DNA of 39,857 nt, from positions 1 to 39,857 of the forward strand of contig NZ_JADEYP010000037.1 in assembly GCF_020295405.1 (NCBI RefSeq), in the 5' to 3' direction. Each line of letters starts with the position of its first letter. The first letter of the stretch is position 1. Of this stretch, positions 31,887-39,857 are shown one piece after another. Made by a program: the position numbers and the translations under genes. The notes below the pieces were generated by a model that saw nothing but the letters and a program-made list of their open reading frames with translations, searched no databases and was not told the origin of the DNA. The stretch comes from Sphingobacterium bovistauri (GTDB lineage: Bacteria > Bacteroidota > Bacteroidia > Sphingobacteriales > Sphingobacteriaceae).

Positions 31887-33392
31887 CTAATTTCTGTAAC
31901 CTGGATTTTGTTGGCTGAATATTTCACGATTTGCATTAATTTCTGCTAGAGGAATTGGCAAAATAGTTTTAAAGAATGTTCTATCGATAGTAGCTGTTCT
32001 ATGAATTGTAGAAACTGATGCTAAGGCATCATCATAAGTAATGGATTTGTTCCAACGCATCATATCAAAAAAGCGATGACCTTCACCAATTAATTCTTTT
32101 GACCTTTCTGATGCAATCATATCTAGATTGATTGTAGCATTGGTAGCAACAGCTAAATTTGGTGAACGTTTACGAATTTGATTCAAATAATTGACAGCTT
32201 TAGTTAGATCTGGAGAAGTTTTTCTTAATGCAGCTTCTGCAGCAGTTAAATATACTTCTGACAGACGTATAACTTTTATATTTACAGCAGTAGAGTTCCC
32301 TTTTCCATCACCATCTAACCCTACACTACCACTATATTTGTAAATTGCACCATGTCTAGGATTCGCTGTTGTAGATACCTCATCAGTAGTCATTATGCCC
32401 TTTCTTACATCTTGAGTATCTTCATTTAGTCTGGCTAAAAAAGGTGTGCTAGAAGTGAAATATCCTGCTGCAATGGTGTTATTTGGATGTCCTCTTCTAC
32501 GTGTATAAGCTCCTAATGAGCTATTCCCTAAATCACCTTCATTGGGATAAATCGCTAATTCAAAAACAGATTCTGAACCAAACTGCTTAGACCATGAGCT
32601 TGCCCAAGTATCATTCGTATACAGTTTGTACTGATTGAAAGCGATAACTTCTTCAGCTGCTGCTAGTGCATTATCAAAATCCTCCATATATAAATATACA
32701 CGAGCCTGAATCGCTTTATTTCCGAAGTAATTTAAAAATCCATTCGTATTTGCCAATGTTGATACATTTGTAGGCTTAGTGATTAGAGGTTCTGCATCTT
32801 TCAGATCTTTTAAGATTTGCATGTATACTTCGTTCACTGAACTTCTCGTTAATTTTGCGTCTGAAGTAATAGGTGTTAAAGTAATAGGGACCCCAAATGA
32901 ATTTTTATCCATATTGAATGGCTTTCCATACAATCTAACTAAATCAAAATATATTAAAGCTCGAGCTGTTATTGCTTGACCAATGATTGGGTCAAAATTT
33001 TCGATTGAACCAGCAGCTTTAAGTTTTTCAATTTGTACCAATAAGTCATTAATGTGTGCAATACAATTATAGCCTTGAGACCAAATAGATGAATAATTGT
33101 TAGCAGTTTCACTGTGGTTGAATACATATAAATAATCATATCCTCTTCCTTGGGATGTAATCGTATAATCCCCACCTTTGGTATCTGCATATAATGGGAA
33201 GTTACGACCATAATAACTTCCACTAGCCATTTTACTCATCAAACCTCGAATAATTACGGTTGCATCAGCTACAGTTGTAATTGTTTGTGTAGATGCATCA
33301 GCTGAGTTTGTTGGTTTTACGTCTAAGAAATCACTACATGAACTAAAGGTTAATGCAACGAATAAACAAGACGCTAATATTTTATTTTTCAT
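31887..33392 (-). CDS. SusD/RagB-family nutrient-binding lipoprotein
   Basis: The 501-residue outer-membrane lipoprotein has a signal peptide with lipobox FSSC (Cys19) followed by SDFLDVKPTNS, the classic SusD start. The TPR-like helical body carries ALIYFDLVRLYGKPF, PNTNGFLNYFGNKAIQARVYLY-type repeats, EVYLTAAEAALR and the C-terminal ELIGEGHRFFDMMRW and ILPIPLAEINANREIFSQNPGY-like region. It caps the TonB-dependent partner encoded 19 bases upstream and binds the ligand at the cell surface. No glycoside hydrolase is nearby; cell-wall peptide genes are, so peptides are the likely ligand class. Confidence 0.92.
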   Translation of the reverse strand: MKNKILASCLFVALTFSSCSDFLDVKPTNSADASTQTITTVADATVIIRGLMSKMASGSYYGRNFPLYADTKGGDYTITSQGRGYDYLYVFNHSETANNYSSIWSQGYNCIAHINDLLVQIEKLKAAGSIENFDPIIGQAITARALIYFDLVRLYGKPFNMDKNSFGVPITLTPITSDAKLTRSSVNEVYMQILKDLKDAEPLITKPTNVSTLANTNGFLNYFGNKAIQARVYLYMEDFDNALAAAEEVIAFNQYKLYTNDTWASSWSKQFGSESVFELAIYPNEGDLGNSSLGAYTRRRGHPNNTIAAGYFTSSTPFLARLNEDTQDVRKGIMTTDEVSTTANPRHGAIYKYSGSVGLDGDGKGNSTAVNIKVIRLSEVYLTAAEAALRKTSPDLTKAVNYLNQIRKRSPNLAVATNATINLDMIASERSKELIGEGHRFFDMMRWNKSITYDDALASVSTIHRTATIDRTFFKTILPIPLAEINANREIFSQQNPGYRN

Positions 33393-33411
33393 AATTTCTC
33401 GATACTAAATA

Positions 33412-36400
33412 TTAAAAACTAAAATCAATTCCGAAAGTGTACGTTTTAGCAATCGGAGTCTCCCATCCGCGCGTACTGTATTGATTCACTTCAGGATCGG
33501 CAAGCTTAAATTTGCTAAAAGTCAACAAATTAGAGCCATTAAAGAACAGTCTTGCATTACTGATTTTGGCAGATTTCAAAATTGAGTTGGGAATAGTATA
33601 AGATAACGAGATGTTTTTCAATCTTAGAAAATCAGCATCATTTAGATGTCTACTACTAATCTGGTTTACATCTTCTAAATCGCGTCCACTTAACATTGGA
33701 TAATATCCACTACCTTTTTCTGGTGTCCAAGTATTGTCTACGAAATCTTGAGAATGTAAGCGTTCCCAATAGTAACCATCATCCGCAACATCTCTATTTG
33801 CTGCATCATATAAATCACCACCAATTTTATACACGAAGTTTAATCCAAGAGAAAAGTCCTTGTACTCTAAGTTCGAATTGATACCACCTGTAAATTTAGG
33901 GATACCATTACCAATAATTACCCTCTGAGCTTTAGTGTATGTATATGTGGCGCCACGACCATTGAATTCAAAGTCGCCAGCTGTACCATCGTTGATATAC
34001 CAAACGTTTTTACCGTTAGTTTGGTCAGTACCTGCCCATTCTATACCATAGAATGCTAATGTCGATTGACCTTCCTTATAAATATATCTTGATCTAGCAT
34101 CACCACCTGTGGGGTCGTTCCAAATGATTTCTTCTTCAGGTCCACCATTCAATCGGATTACTTTAGAAGACAGGGAAGCTGCATTGATACTTAATGACCA
34201 TTTTAAGTCTTGTTTGTCAATGATATCCGATCCCAATAAAATTTCTATACCCTTATTGTTAATTTGTCCAACGTTTCTAACAGAAGAACTAAATCCTGTA
34301 ACCATCGATTGAGGAACATCCTGTAAAAGGTCTTTAGAATCTCTATTGTAATATTCAACTGTACCAAACAATTTGTTTTTGAATAAACCAAACTCAACAG
34401 CTAAGTTTGTGCTATAGTTGTTTTCCCATGTCAGATTAGGGTTAGGGGAGTTTCCTAGTCCACCTCCAGGTCGTTGCATATATTTATTGCCATAAGTTAC
34501 TAATGCTCTCCAAGCAAAATTGTCTGAAGGCAAAGTACCATTCAAACCATATGATGCACGTAGTCTTAACGCATTGATTGATGGGATATTGGCAATAAAG
34601 TTTTCTTTAGCTAAATTCCAAGAACCTGCGATGGACCAAAAATTACCCCATCTATTTTCAGGACTTAATTTTGAGGAACCGTCGGTTCTATACGAAGCTG
34701 AAGCAAAATATTTTTCGTCGAAATTATATTCAACTCTTGATAATGCTGACATCATGGAACTTCCCCAAGCATAGGCTTGTGCATCAAGGTTACCTGCAGT
34801 AGCTACTGTAGGTAATTGTGAATTCGGAATATCCTTTCCTGTCGTACGCATAAAATCTGTTGTATTCTTCTCCGCTTCAAATCCAGCCAAAACACCAACG
34901 TTATGCAATCCAAAAGACTTGTTGTAATTAGCCGTAGTAGATGATACTAATTTTTTTAAATCCGTGTTCATTTCGTGAACAATCCCCATATCATTTGCTC
35001 CAGTATAGTGGTTGGCACTATAATATAAGTGATCTCTCGAAGTGGTTTGGTCATAAGAGAAAATTGTTTTCAAATTTAACTCTGGCAATAATTTAAGAGT
35101 TAGAGATGGACTCGCGCTTAAGCGTCTTGTACCTGTTCCATTTTCCCATTCATTATTGTAATATACTTGGTTTTGTGCATAACTGTTATATCGTGTTGTC
35201 CAAGTGTTACCTGTTTTGTAATCTGTTGGCCAATAGAATCCCCAAAATAGATTTCTTGATTGGAACAGGTAGTTTGTACTAGTGTTTCTTGTGTCATTAA
35301 AACCAGATAATTCTGTGTTTGCAAGTGCCATATTGACCCCAAAGTCCAAAATAGGACTTAATTTCTGCGTGAAATTAAAACGCCCATTTATTCTTTCATA
35401 ATCATTTAGTACAGTTCTACTTTTGTCAGTAGTATATCCTAATGAAGTGAAATAATTTGTGTTTTCAGTAGCACCACTAAATGAGATGTCATTTACATTA
35501 TATTTACCAGTACGGAAGAAAACATCATCCCAATTGAAATATTTGCCATCACGATTTTCAACACCATCGGTCTTACCTTTGATATTTACGTGCTCATACA
35601 TTGAGGTGCCTTCTGTCGAGAATTCATAACCATGAATTCCGAAACCATAACCAGTATTTGGAGTGCCATAAGAACCACCAGGAGTCCAATTTCGAGAATT
35701 TAGACGCATTAGTGCTTGTTGGTTGGCTTGTTCAGGAGTTCGACCTGCTGCTATACGAGAATCATATAATACACTATATAGCGTATTTATTTGATCTTGA
35801 GTATCAGCCTTTTCATAGTTGTCAGTTGCCCAATCTGGACTAATCGCTAAAGAGCTTTTAAAGCTTAATTTTGGAGCACCAGTTTTACCTCTCTTTGTTG
35901 TAATTATAACCACACCATTTGCTGCTCTTGATCCATAGAGTGAAGATGCTGCAGCATCTTTTAGGATCGTAATGCTTTCAATGTCATTTGGATTAATCGT
36001 GTTCATGACATTGTTAGTATTGTAAGTGTATCCTGACATTTGTGACACTTGCCCTGACACTATTGGAACACCATCTATTACATATAAGGGCTCATTGGAT
36101 GCATTCATTGAACCAATACCTCTAATTCTTATGGATGTTGTTGATCCTGCCTGACCTGATGTTGAGTTTATTTGAACCCCAGGTACACGACCAGTTAAGG
36201 CATCTTGAAATGATGTAACAGGTACATCTTTCGCGTCTTTCGCATAATTTACATTTGCTGCGGACCCCGTGAATGTACTCTTTTTGGCAGTACCATATGC
36301 GACAACTATAACTTCATCTAATTCTTGGTCAGTAGAATTCAAAGCGACGCTTATGGCCTTGCGACCAGAGACTTTAATCTCTTGAGATGTATATCCAACT

Positions 36401-36621
36401 GATGAAATAATCAAAGTCGCATTTTGATCTGCATTCAAGGTAAATAAACCATTAGCATTTGAAGTGACGGCAACATTAGTGCCTTTAACACCAATAGTAA
36501 CACCTGATACAGGAGCTCCATTTTGATCTGTAATTTTACCCGATATCGGGATTTGCTGCGCATTGACAACTTGTATTCCACAAGCCATCACGCACAGGGA
36601 GGTGAGTAAATGTTTCTTCAT
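33412..36621 (-). CDS. SusC/RagA-family TonB-dependent outer-membrane transporter
   Basis: The 1069-residue protein has a signal peptide (cleavage near VVNA-QQ). A CarboxypepD-regulatory-like domain (about 24-95: ISGKITDQNGAPVSGVTIGVKGTN) precedes the SusC TonB-box region DEVIVVAYG (102-110). The plug (about 125-240) ends in the conserved ILKDAAASSLYGSRAANGVVIITTKRG, and a 22-strand barrel reaches the C-terminal TFGIDFSF. It imports ligands captured by the SusD partner using TonB energy. No FecR/sigma or signalling domain is attached. It is 114 bases downstream of the dipeptide epimerase gene on the same strand, which may mean co-transcription. Confidence 0.95.
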   Translation of the reverse strand: MKKHLLTSLCVMACGIQVVNAQQIPISGKITDQNGAPVSGVTIGVKGTNVAVTSNANGLFTLNADQNATLIISSVGYTSQEIKVSGRKAISVALNSTDQELDEVIVVAYGTAKKSTFTGSAANVNYAKDAKDVPVTSFQDALTGRVPGVQINSTSGQAGSTTSIRIRGIGSMNASNEPLYVIDGVPIVSGQVSQMSGYTYNTNNVMNTINPNDIESITILKDAAASSLYGSRAANGVVIITTKRGKTGAPKLSFKSSLAISPDWATDNYEKADTQDQINTLYSVLYDSRIAAGRTPEQANQQALMRLNSRNWTPGGSYGTPNTGYGFGIHGYEFSTEGTSMYEHVNIKGKTDGVENRDGKYFNWDDVFFRTGKYNVNDISFSGATENTNYFTSLGYTTDKSRTVLNDYERINGRFNFTQKLSPILDFGVNMALANTELSGFNDTRNTSTNYLFQSRNLFWGFYWPTDYKTGNTWTTRYNSYAQNQVYYNNEWENGTGTRRLSASPSLTLKLLPELNLKTIFSYDQTTSRDHLYYSANHYTGANDMGIVHEMNTDLKKLVSSTTANYNKSFGLHNVGVLAGFEAEKNTTDFMRTTGKDIPNSQLPTVATAGNLDAQAYAWGSSMMSALSRVEYNFDEKYFASASYRTDGSSKLSPENRWGNFWSIAGSWNLAKENFIANIPSINALRLRASYGLNGTLPSDNFAWRALVTYGNKYMQRPGGGLGNSPNPNLTWENNYSTNLAVEFGLFKNKLFGTVEYYNRDSKDLLQDVPQSMVTGFSSSVRNVGQINNKGIEILLGSDIIDKQDLKWSLSINAASLSSKVIRLNGGPEEEIIWNDPTGGDARSRYIYKEGQSTLAFYGIEWAGTDQTNGKNVWYINDGTAGDFEFNGRGATYTYTKAQRVIIGNGIPKFTGGINSNLEYKDFSLGLNFVYKIGGDLYDAANRDVADDGYYWERLHSQDFVDNTWTPEKGSGYYPMLSGRDLEDVNQISSRHLNDADFLRLKNISLSYTIPNSILKSAKISNARLFFNGSNLLTFSKFKLADPEVNQYSTRGWETPIAKTYTFGIDFSF

Positions 36622-36649
36622 CGATAATAAATAGTTAATAGTGTGATTA

Positions 36650-36680
36650 AATTTTAATGACTTGAGAGAGCATTAAAATT
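36650..36680. promoter_or_regulatory. Inverted repeat upstream of susC
   Basis: AATTTTAATG (36650-36659) and CATTAAAATT (36671-36680) form a perfect 10-bp inverted repeat with an 11-base spacer. It ends 28 bases upstream of the SusC start. It has no T-run, so it looks more like an operator or leader structure than a terminator. Confidence 0.4.
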
Positions 36681-36735
36681 AGCTGTATTCTACAAATATG
36701 TAGGTGTTATTTTAAGGTAAGTTAATTACCAAAAT

Positions 36736-37782
36736 TTATTTTTTCAAAATTCCTATACCTGGGCGATCAGGTAATATACAGTTTCCTTCCTCTACTCTCA
36801 TACCGTCATATATATCATTTCCAATTAATAAAGCTCCATCCAAGTCAGCCCAATCAACTAATGGAGCTAATTGTGCTGCTGCAGAAATCGCACAAGATGT
36901 TTCGGTCATACAACCCAACATAACCTTCATGTCTAGTGAGCGAGCGAGTTCTGCCATTTGCTTTGCTTCACGCATACCTGTACATTTCATCAATTTGATA
37001 TTGATACCTGTATATACGCCTTGCAATTTTGGAACATCTGCCAATCGTTGACAACCTTCATCTGCAATAGTCGGAATAGGAGAGTGTTCAGTTAGCCATG
37101 CATTTTCATCAATCATTTCTTTTGGCATAGGTTGTTCTAAGAAGACTACATTTCTTTCGTGCAACCAATGCGCCATTTCTAAGGCTTCTTCTTTATTTTT
37201 CCACCCTTGATTAACATCCGCACACAGAGGAACGTCTGTCACCGAACGGATCGTGTCAATAATTGTTTTGTCAGTATCTAACCCCAATTTTACTTTCAAT
37301 ATTTTGAATTGGTCTGCTTCAGCTACTTTTTTACGAATCATTTCTTCCGTATCAATACCAATGGTATATGAAGTAGGAGGAATTAAATCTGGATTTAAGC
37401 CCCAAATTTTATAAAATGGTTGATTCATAATCTTTCCTAATAAATCATGCAATGCGATATCTACCGCTGCTTTTGCTGCTGTATTTTTTTCTGCAACTTG
37501 ATCTACATAGGCTAGTATTTCTGCAGTCTCAAAAGGTGATTGGAAATGTGATAAGTTTATCTGATTCAAAAACTTAGATACACTTTCTTGTGATTCTCCC
37601 AAATAAGGAGGCATACTCGCTTCACCATAGCCTACTATACCATCGTATTCAAGCTCCGTTAAAATAACAGGCGTAGTTGTACGACTAAATGATGCAACTG
37701 TAAATACATGACGCATCTCTAGTGTATATGGTCTAAAACGTAGGGTAAATTGTCCCATTTTTTTACTTTCCCAGCTGCTCAT
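36736..37782 (-). CDS. Dipeptide epimerase (L-Ala-D/L-Glu epimerase type, enolase superfamily)
   Basis: The 348-residue enzyme should epimerise L-Ala-D-Glu from peptidoglycan to L-Ala-L-Glu so that it can be used as a nutrient. Catalytic features of the muconate-lactonizing subgroup are all seen: KxK in ILKVKLG (Lys163, Lys165), metal ligands Asp189 (CADVNQGW), Glu216 (LEQP) and Asp241 (IADEG), and the second base Lys263/266 (NIKLMK). The DLDGALLIGND motif at about 313 is typical of dipeptide epimerases. The Met at 37758 is an alternative start. It follows the NlpC/P60 gene by 7 bases, the same pair as ykfB-ykfC in Bacillus. Confidence 0.88.
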   Translation of the reverse strand: MSSWESKKMGQFTLRFRPYTLEMRHVFTVASFSRTTTPVILTELEYDGIVGYGEASMPPYLGESQESVSKFLNQINLSHFQSPFETAEILAYVDQVAEKNTAAKAAVDIALHDLLGKIMNQPFYKIWGLNPDLIPPTSYTIGIDTEEMIRKKVAEADQFKILKVKLGLDTDKTIIDTIRSVTDVPLCADVNQGWKNKEEALEMAHWLHERNVVFLEQPMPKEMIDENAWLTEHSPIPTIADEGCQRLADVPKLQGVYTGINIKLMKCTGMREAKQMAELARSLDMKVMLGCMTETSCAISAAAQLAPLVDWADLDGALLIGNDIYDGMRVEEGNCILPDRPGIGILKK

Positions 37783-37789
37783 TTTTTTT

Positions 37790-39016
37790 CTATTTTTTGT
37801 AGGATTTATTTTCTTTAATTAGTTGAATTTGTCGATCTGAGGAGCCAATATATCTTCTTGCAGATACCACAGTACGTGTTTGAAAGTCATCATAATTTTC
37901 CGCATCTTTCAACATTGAATTGATTCTAACTCGCCCCGCTGAATGGATAAATTCACCATTGCCAATATACATCGCTACGTGCGTAATTCGTGCATTTGGA
38001 TTGGAATTTTTACTTCCAGCAAAAAATAATAAGTCAGCAGGTTTTAAATTTTTTAACGCTAATGTAGCATCAAAGTTTCCATCTGAACCTATGATCTCGA
38101 TTTTGTCGCCCACTAAGACCTGTTGAGATGCATCACGCGGAATTACATAACCATTCATATAAAATGCCGTTTTAGTAAGTCCACTACAATCCACACCCTT
38201 TACCGAAGTTCCACCCCACAAATAAGGCAATCCCAACATTGATTTAGCACTTTCTAGAAGATTCTCCGCTGTCAATTGACGTGTGGATAGCCAATTTTCA
38301 AATGTTGTCATCTCAGATTTTGAAATATATGCAGTTCTTCCATCAGGATATTTCACGTGAAAATATTTTTCATCAGAACTGATCAAAGACAAAATATTCC
38401 CGTAAACTAAATCCGATACACGCAAACTTTTGTCATCTGCTTTAGAATATGATTTTCCAAATTCATTGGTATAAATTAACTTTGGTGACACTTTCCAGCG
38501 TTGTAATTCAGCATCATTCATCTGTGCTACCGAAGCTGTAGGTATCCAAGCGATATACCCCTCTGGTGTGCGTACACGAAGTTCTCCTCTTTCTCTTTGA
38601 AGAATATCGACCTGTGTTCCTAGCAAGATTTGAGTGGCCATTTCCTCAGCATGTCCTGGCTTCGTACGTAGGTTTGCTACTGATAAAATAATTACACCCT
38701 GTTTTTTGTCCACAACAGAGCTGTCAGGTAATAATCTGTATTGTATATTTGCGTTGTAATTTTGTAGTTCTTTATTTAAAAATGGAATAACACCATTTTC
38801 TGTTGTTTGGATCGTATATTGATTGTTTTTGATATCAATCTTAACCAATTCCAACAGTTTAGTTCTCTTATCTGGAGCAAATTTAGGTTTTGCTGTATCT
38901 AGTGTTTTAATGATAGACTTGTAGATCGTAGAATCAACTTGTGCATTTGAAATATTAGTCCCACCAAAATAGAGAAGAAATGGTAAACAGAAATATGGTA
39001 GTTTGTTTTTCATCAT
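37790..39016 (-). CDS. NlpC/P60 endopeptidase with bacterial SH3 domains (YkfC-like)
   Basis: The 408-residue exported protein has a signal peptide (cleavage near NISNA-QVD). SH3-like domains occupy about residues 105-165 (VANLRTKPGHAEE) and 180-240, followed by a C-terminal NlpC/P60 catalytic domain. The active-site Cys277 is in GVDCSGLTKTAF and His346 in ITHVAMYIGNGEFIHSAG. Relatives cleave the gamma-D-Glu to diamino acid bond of wall peptides, releasing L-Ala-D-Glu. This fits the dipeptide epimerase encoded 7 bases downstream. It is probably the first gene of the leftward cluster that continues into SusC and SusD. It acts in the periplasm or outside. Confidence 0.9.
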   Translation of the reverse strand: MMKNKLPYFCLPFLLYFGGTNISNAQVDSTIYKSIIKTLDTAKPKFAPDKRTKLLELVKIDIKNNQYTIQTTENGVIPFLNKELQNYNANIQYRLLPDSSVVDKKQGVIILSVANLRTKPGHAEEMATQILLGTQVDILQRERGELRVRTPEGYIAWIPTASVAQMNDAELQRWKVSPKLIYTNEFGKSYSKADDKSLRVSDLVYGNILSLISSDEKYFHVKYPDGRTAYISKSEMTTFENWLSTRQLTAENLLESAKSMLGLPYLWGGTSVKGVDCSGLTKTAFYMNGYVIPRDASQQVLVGDKIEIIGSDGNFDATLALKNLKPADLLFFAGSKNSNPNARITHVAMYIGNGEFIHSAGRVRINSMLKDAENYDDFQTRTVVSARRYIGSSDRQIQLIKENKSYKK

Positions 39017-39135
39017 TAAATAATTGTGTGTTATAAAATAACGTAAAAAAATGCAAAAAATGGCAATAATATGTTTGATATATTAAATGTTTTTGCGTTT
39101 TTAGTTTATTTACTGATAAATAATGTAAAAAATAT

Positions 39136-39651
39136 ATGAAAGCAACATTTGGTGGAGGCTGTTTTTGGTGTACGGAGATTATTTTTCTCCATACTAATGG
39201 AGTTAATTCGGTATTACCAGGGTATATGGGTGGAAAAAGAGAAAATCCTACCTATGAGCAGGTCTGTTCGGGCGCAACGGGACATGTCGAAGTCGTTCAT
39301 TTGGATTTTGATGAAACAAAAGTTTCCTATCAAGATTTGTTAGCTGTTTTTTTCAAAACGCATGATCCAACGACGTTGAATAGACAAGGGGAGGATGTAG
39401 GTACACAATACCGTTCGGTAGTATTCTATCACAATGAAGAGCAAAAGGAGCAAACCGAAGCGTTTATCAAGGGCTTAGAAGAAGCTAATGTTTATGATAA
39501 TATTATTGTGACAGCGATCGAAGAAGCTGTGACACTTTGGCCTGCAGAAGATTATCATGTGAATTACTTTAATCGAAATCCTGAGAATCCTTTCTGTGCC
39601 GCGGTGATTGCACCCAAATTGACAAAATATCTTAAAACCTACCAGAAATAA
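39136..39651 (+). CDS. msrA: MsrA, peptide-methionine (S)-S-oxide reductase
   Basis: The 171-residue repair enzyme reduces methionine S-sulfoxide in proteins. It has the family motif GGGCFWCTE (catalytic Cys9, with Cys12 close by), then GYMGG, NPTYEQVCSGATGHVEVV, DPTTLNRQGEDVGTQYRSVVFYH and AEDYHVNYF. It has no signal peptide, so it is cytoplasmic, and no fused MsrB. It is divergent from the NlpC/P60 gene. No terminator is seen before the IS end about 20 bases downstream. Confidence 0.95.
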   Translation: MKATFGGGCFWCTEIIFLHTNGVNSVLPGYMGGKRENPTYEQVCSGATGHVEVVHLDFDETKVSYQDLLAVFFKTHDPTTLNRQGEDVGTQYRSVVFYHNEEQKEQTEAFIKGLEEANVYDNIIVTAIEEAVTLWPAEDYHVNYFNRNPENPFCAAVIAPKLTKYLKTYQK

Positions 39652-39671
39652 AATAATAAAGGCTTGGAATT

Positions 39672-39857
39672 TGGACTGACCCCCAAAAGTTGGACGACTT
39701 TATACAATGTTTTTGATATAATGAGCTCGTTATTCCACCGGGCTCATTCCATTTAAATTAATTCGTATTCTTTCGTTATTATAATACTTTATATATTCTC
39801 TAATATCTTTAGCTAACTCAAAAATAGAAGTATATTTTTTTAGATAAAACAATTCTG
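39672..39857. mobile_element. IS3-family insertion sequence, one end (partial, runs off the right edge)
   Basis: The terminal inverted repeat TGGACTGACCCCCAAAAG continues TTGGACGACTT and matches the TGACCCCCAAAAGTTGGAC type of end known from IS3-family elements of Bacteroidota. The exact first base is uncertain by a few positions. The end of the transposase gene follows at 39730. The insertion lies about 20 bases after msrA, so msrA is intact. Confidence 0.8.
39730..39857 (-). CDS. IS3-family transposase OrfB, C-terminal fragment
   Basis: On the minus strand the last 41 or so codons of a transposase enter from the right edge. The translation ends ELAKDIREYIKYYNNERI followed by RINLNGMSPVE and TAA at 39730-39732. 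The YYNNERI...LNGMSPVE end is characteristic of the rve integrase-core DDE transposase of IS3/IS150-like elements, just before the inverted repeat. The rest lies outside the window. Confidence 0.85.
   Translation of the reverse strand, partial: ELFYLKKYTSIFELAKDIREYIKYYNNERIRINLNGMSPVE

Noticed and set aside
35118..36621. Open frames on the other strand or in other phases within susC
   Set aside because: The SusC frame is complete with signal peptide, TonB-box region, plug and barrel; the other frames have no motifs.

Overview
The window is low-GC DNA from a member of the Bacteroidota, most likely a Sphingobacterium- or Pedobacter-like Sphingobacteriaceae. The signs are a SusC/SusD pair, a lipoprotein TamA-type protein (TamL), tandem OmpH genes after bamA, DUF6089-type and AI-2E proteins, promoters of the TAnnTTTG (-7) kind, and few Shine-Dalgarno sequences. 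The species assignment is inference; no rRNA gene is present.

Layout. (1) 1-2490 is mobile DNA: the end of an IS21-like element (1-108) sits in a Mu-like phage transposase gene, followed by a small Ner-like gene and a divergent CI/LexA-like repressor, with a palindromic operator between them. A gene-poor tract rich in repeats and hairpins follows. (2) 2491-8127 holds a leftward trmH-type methyltransferase / MFS / AI-2E operon, divergent from tamL. (3) 8124-10330 holds two small membrane-protein genes, a Ppx/GppA phosphatase with a TTG start, and tRNA-Leu(GAG). (4) 10326-12425 is a leftward two-gene membrane Fe-S oxidoreductase module. (5) 12513-19717 is a leftward envelope operon: CBS protein, nadK, DUF6089 protein, uppS, bamA, two ompH/skp. 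(6) 19858-21717 is a rightward acyltransferase pair resembling glycine-lipid synthases. (7) 21716-25273 holds lpxB with a secreted protein, a phosphate-selective-type porin and a small membrane protein, all leftward. (8) 25497-28980 is an arginine biosynthesis operon (GNAT acyltransferase, argG, argC). It is preceded by an apparent transcription attenuator encoding a 44-residue leader peptide with clustered CGA arginine codons. (9) 28992-31878 holds a SulP transporter, a hypothetical protein and an atypical SDR. (10) 31887-39016 is a leftward set of NlpC/P60 peptidase, dipeptide epimerase, SusC and SusD, plausibly a peptidoglycan-peptide uptake and recycling locus. (11) msrA follows, and an IS3-family element runs off the right edge.

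The most interesting candidate is the arginine leader/attenuator at 25497-25756. Its parts (promoter, leader peptide, three mutually exclusive RNA helices, weak U-tract) are in the classical order of ribosome-mediated attenuation, in front of genes whose product is arginine. Next are the proposed muropeptide SusCD locus and the phage immunity region. Function calls come from reading the sequence and family knowledge; no searches or folding calculations were run.
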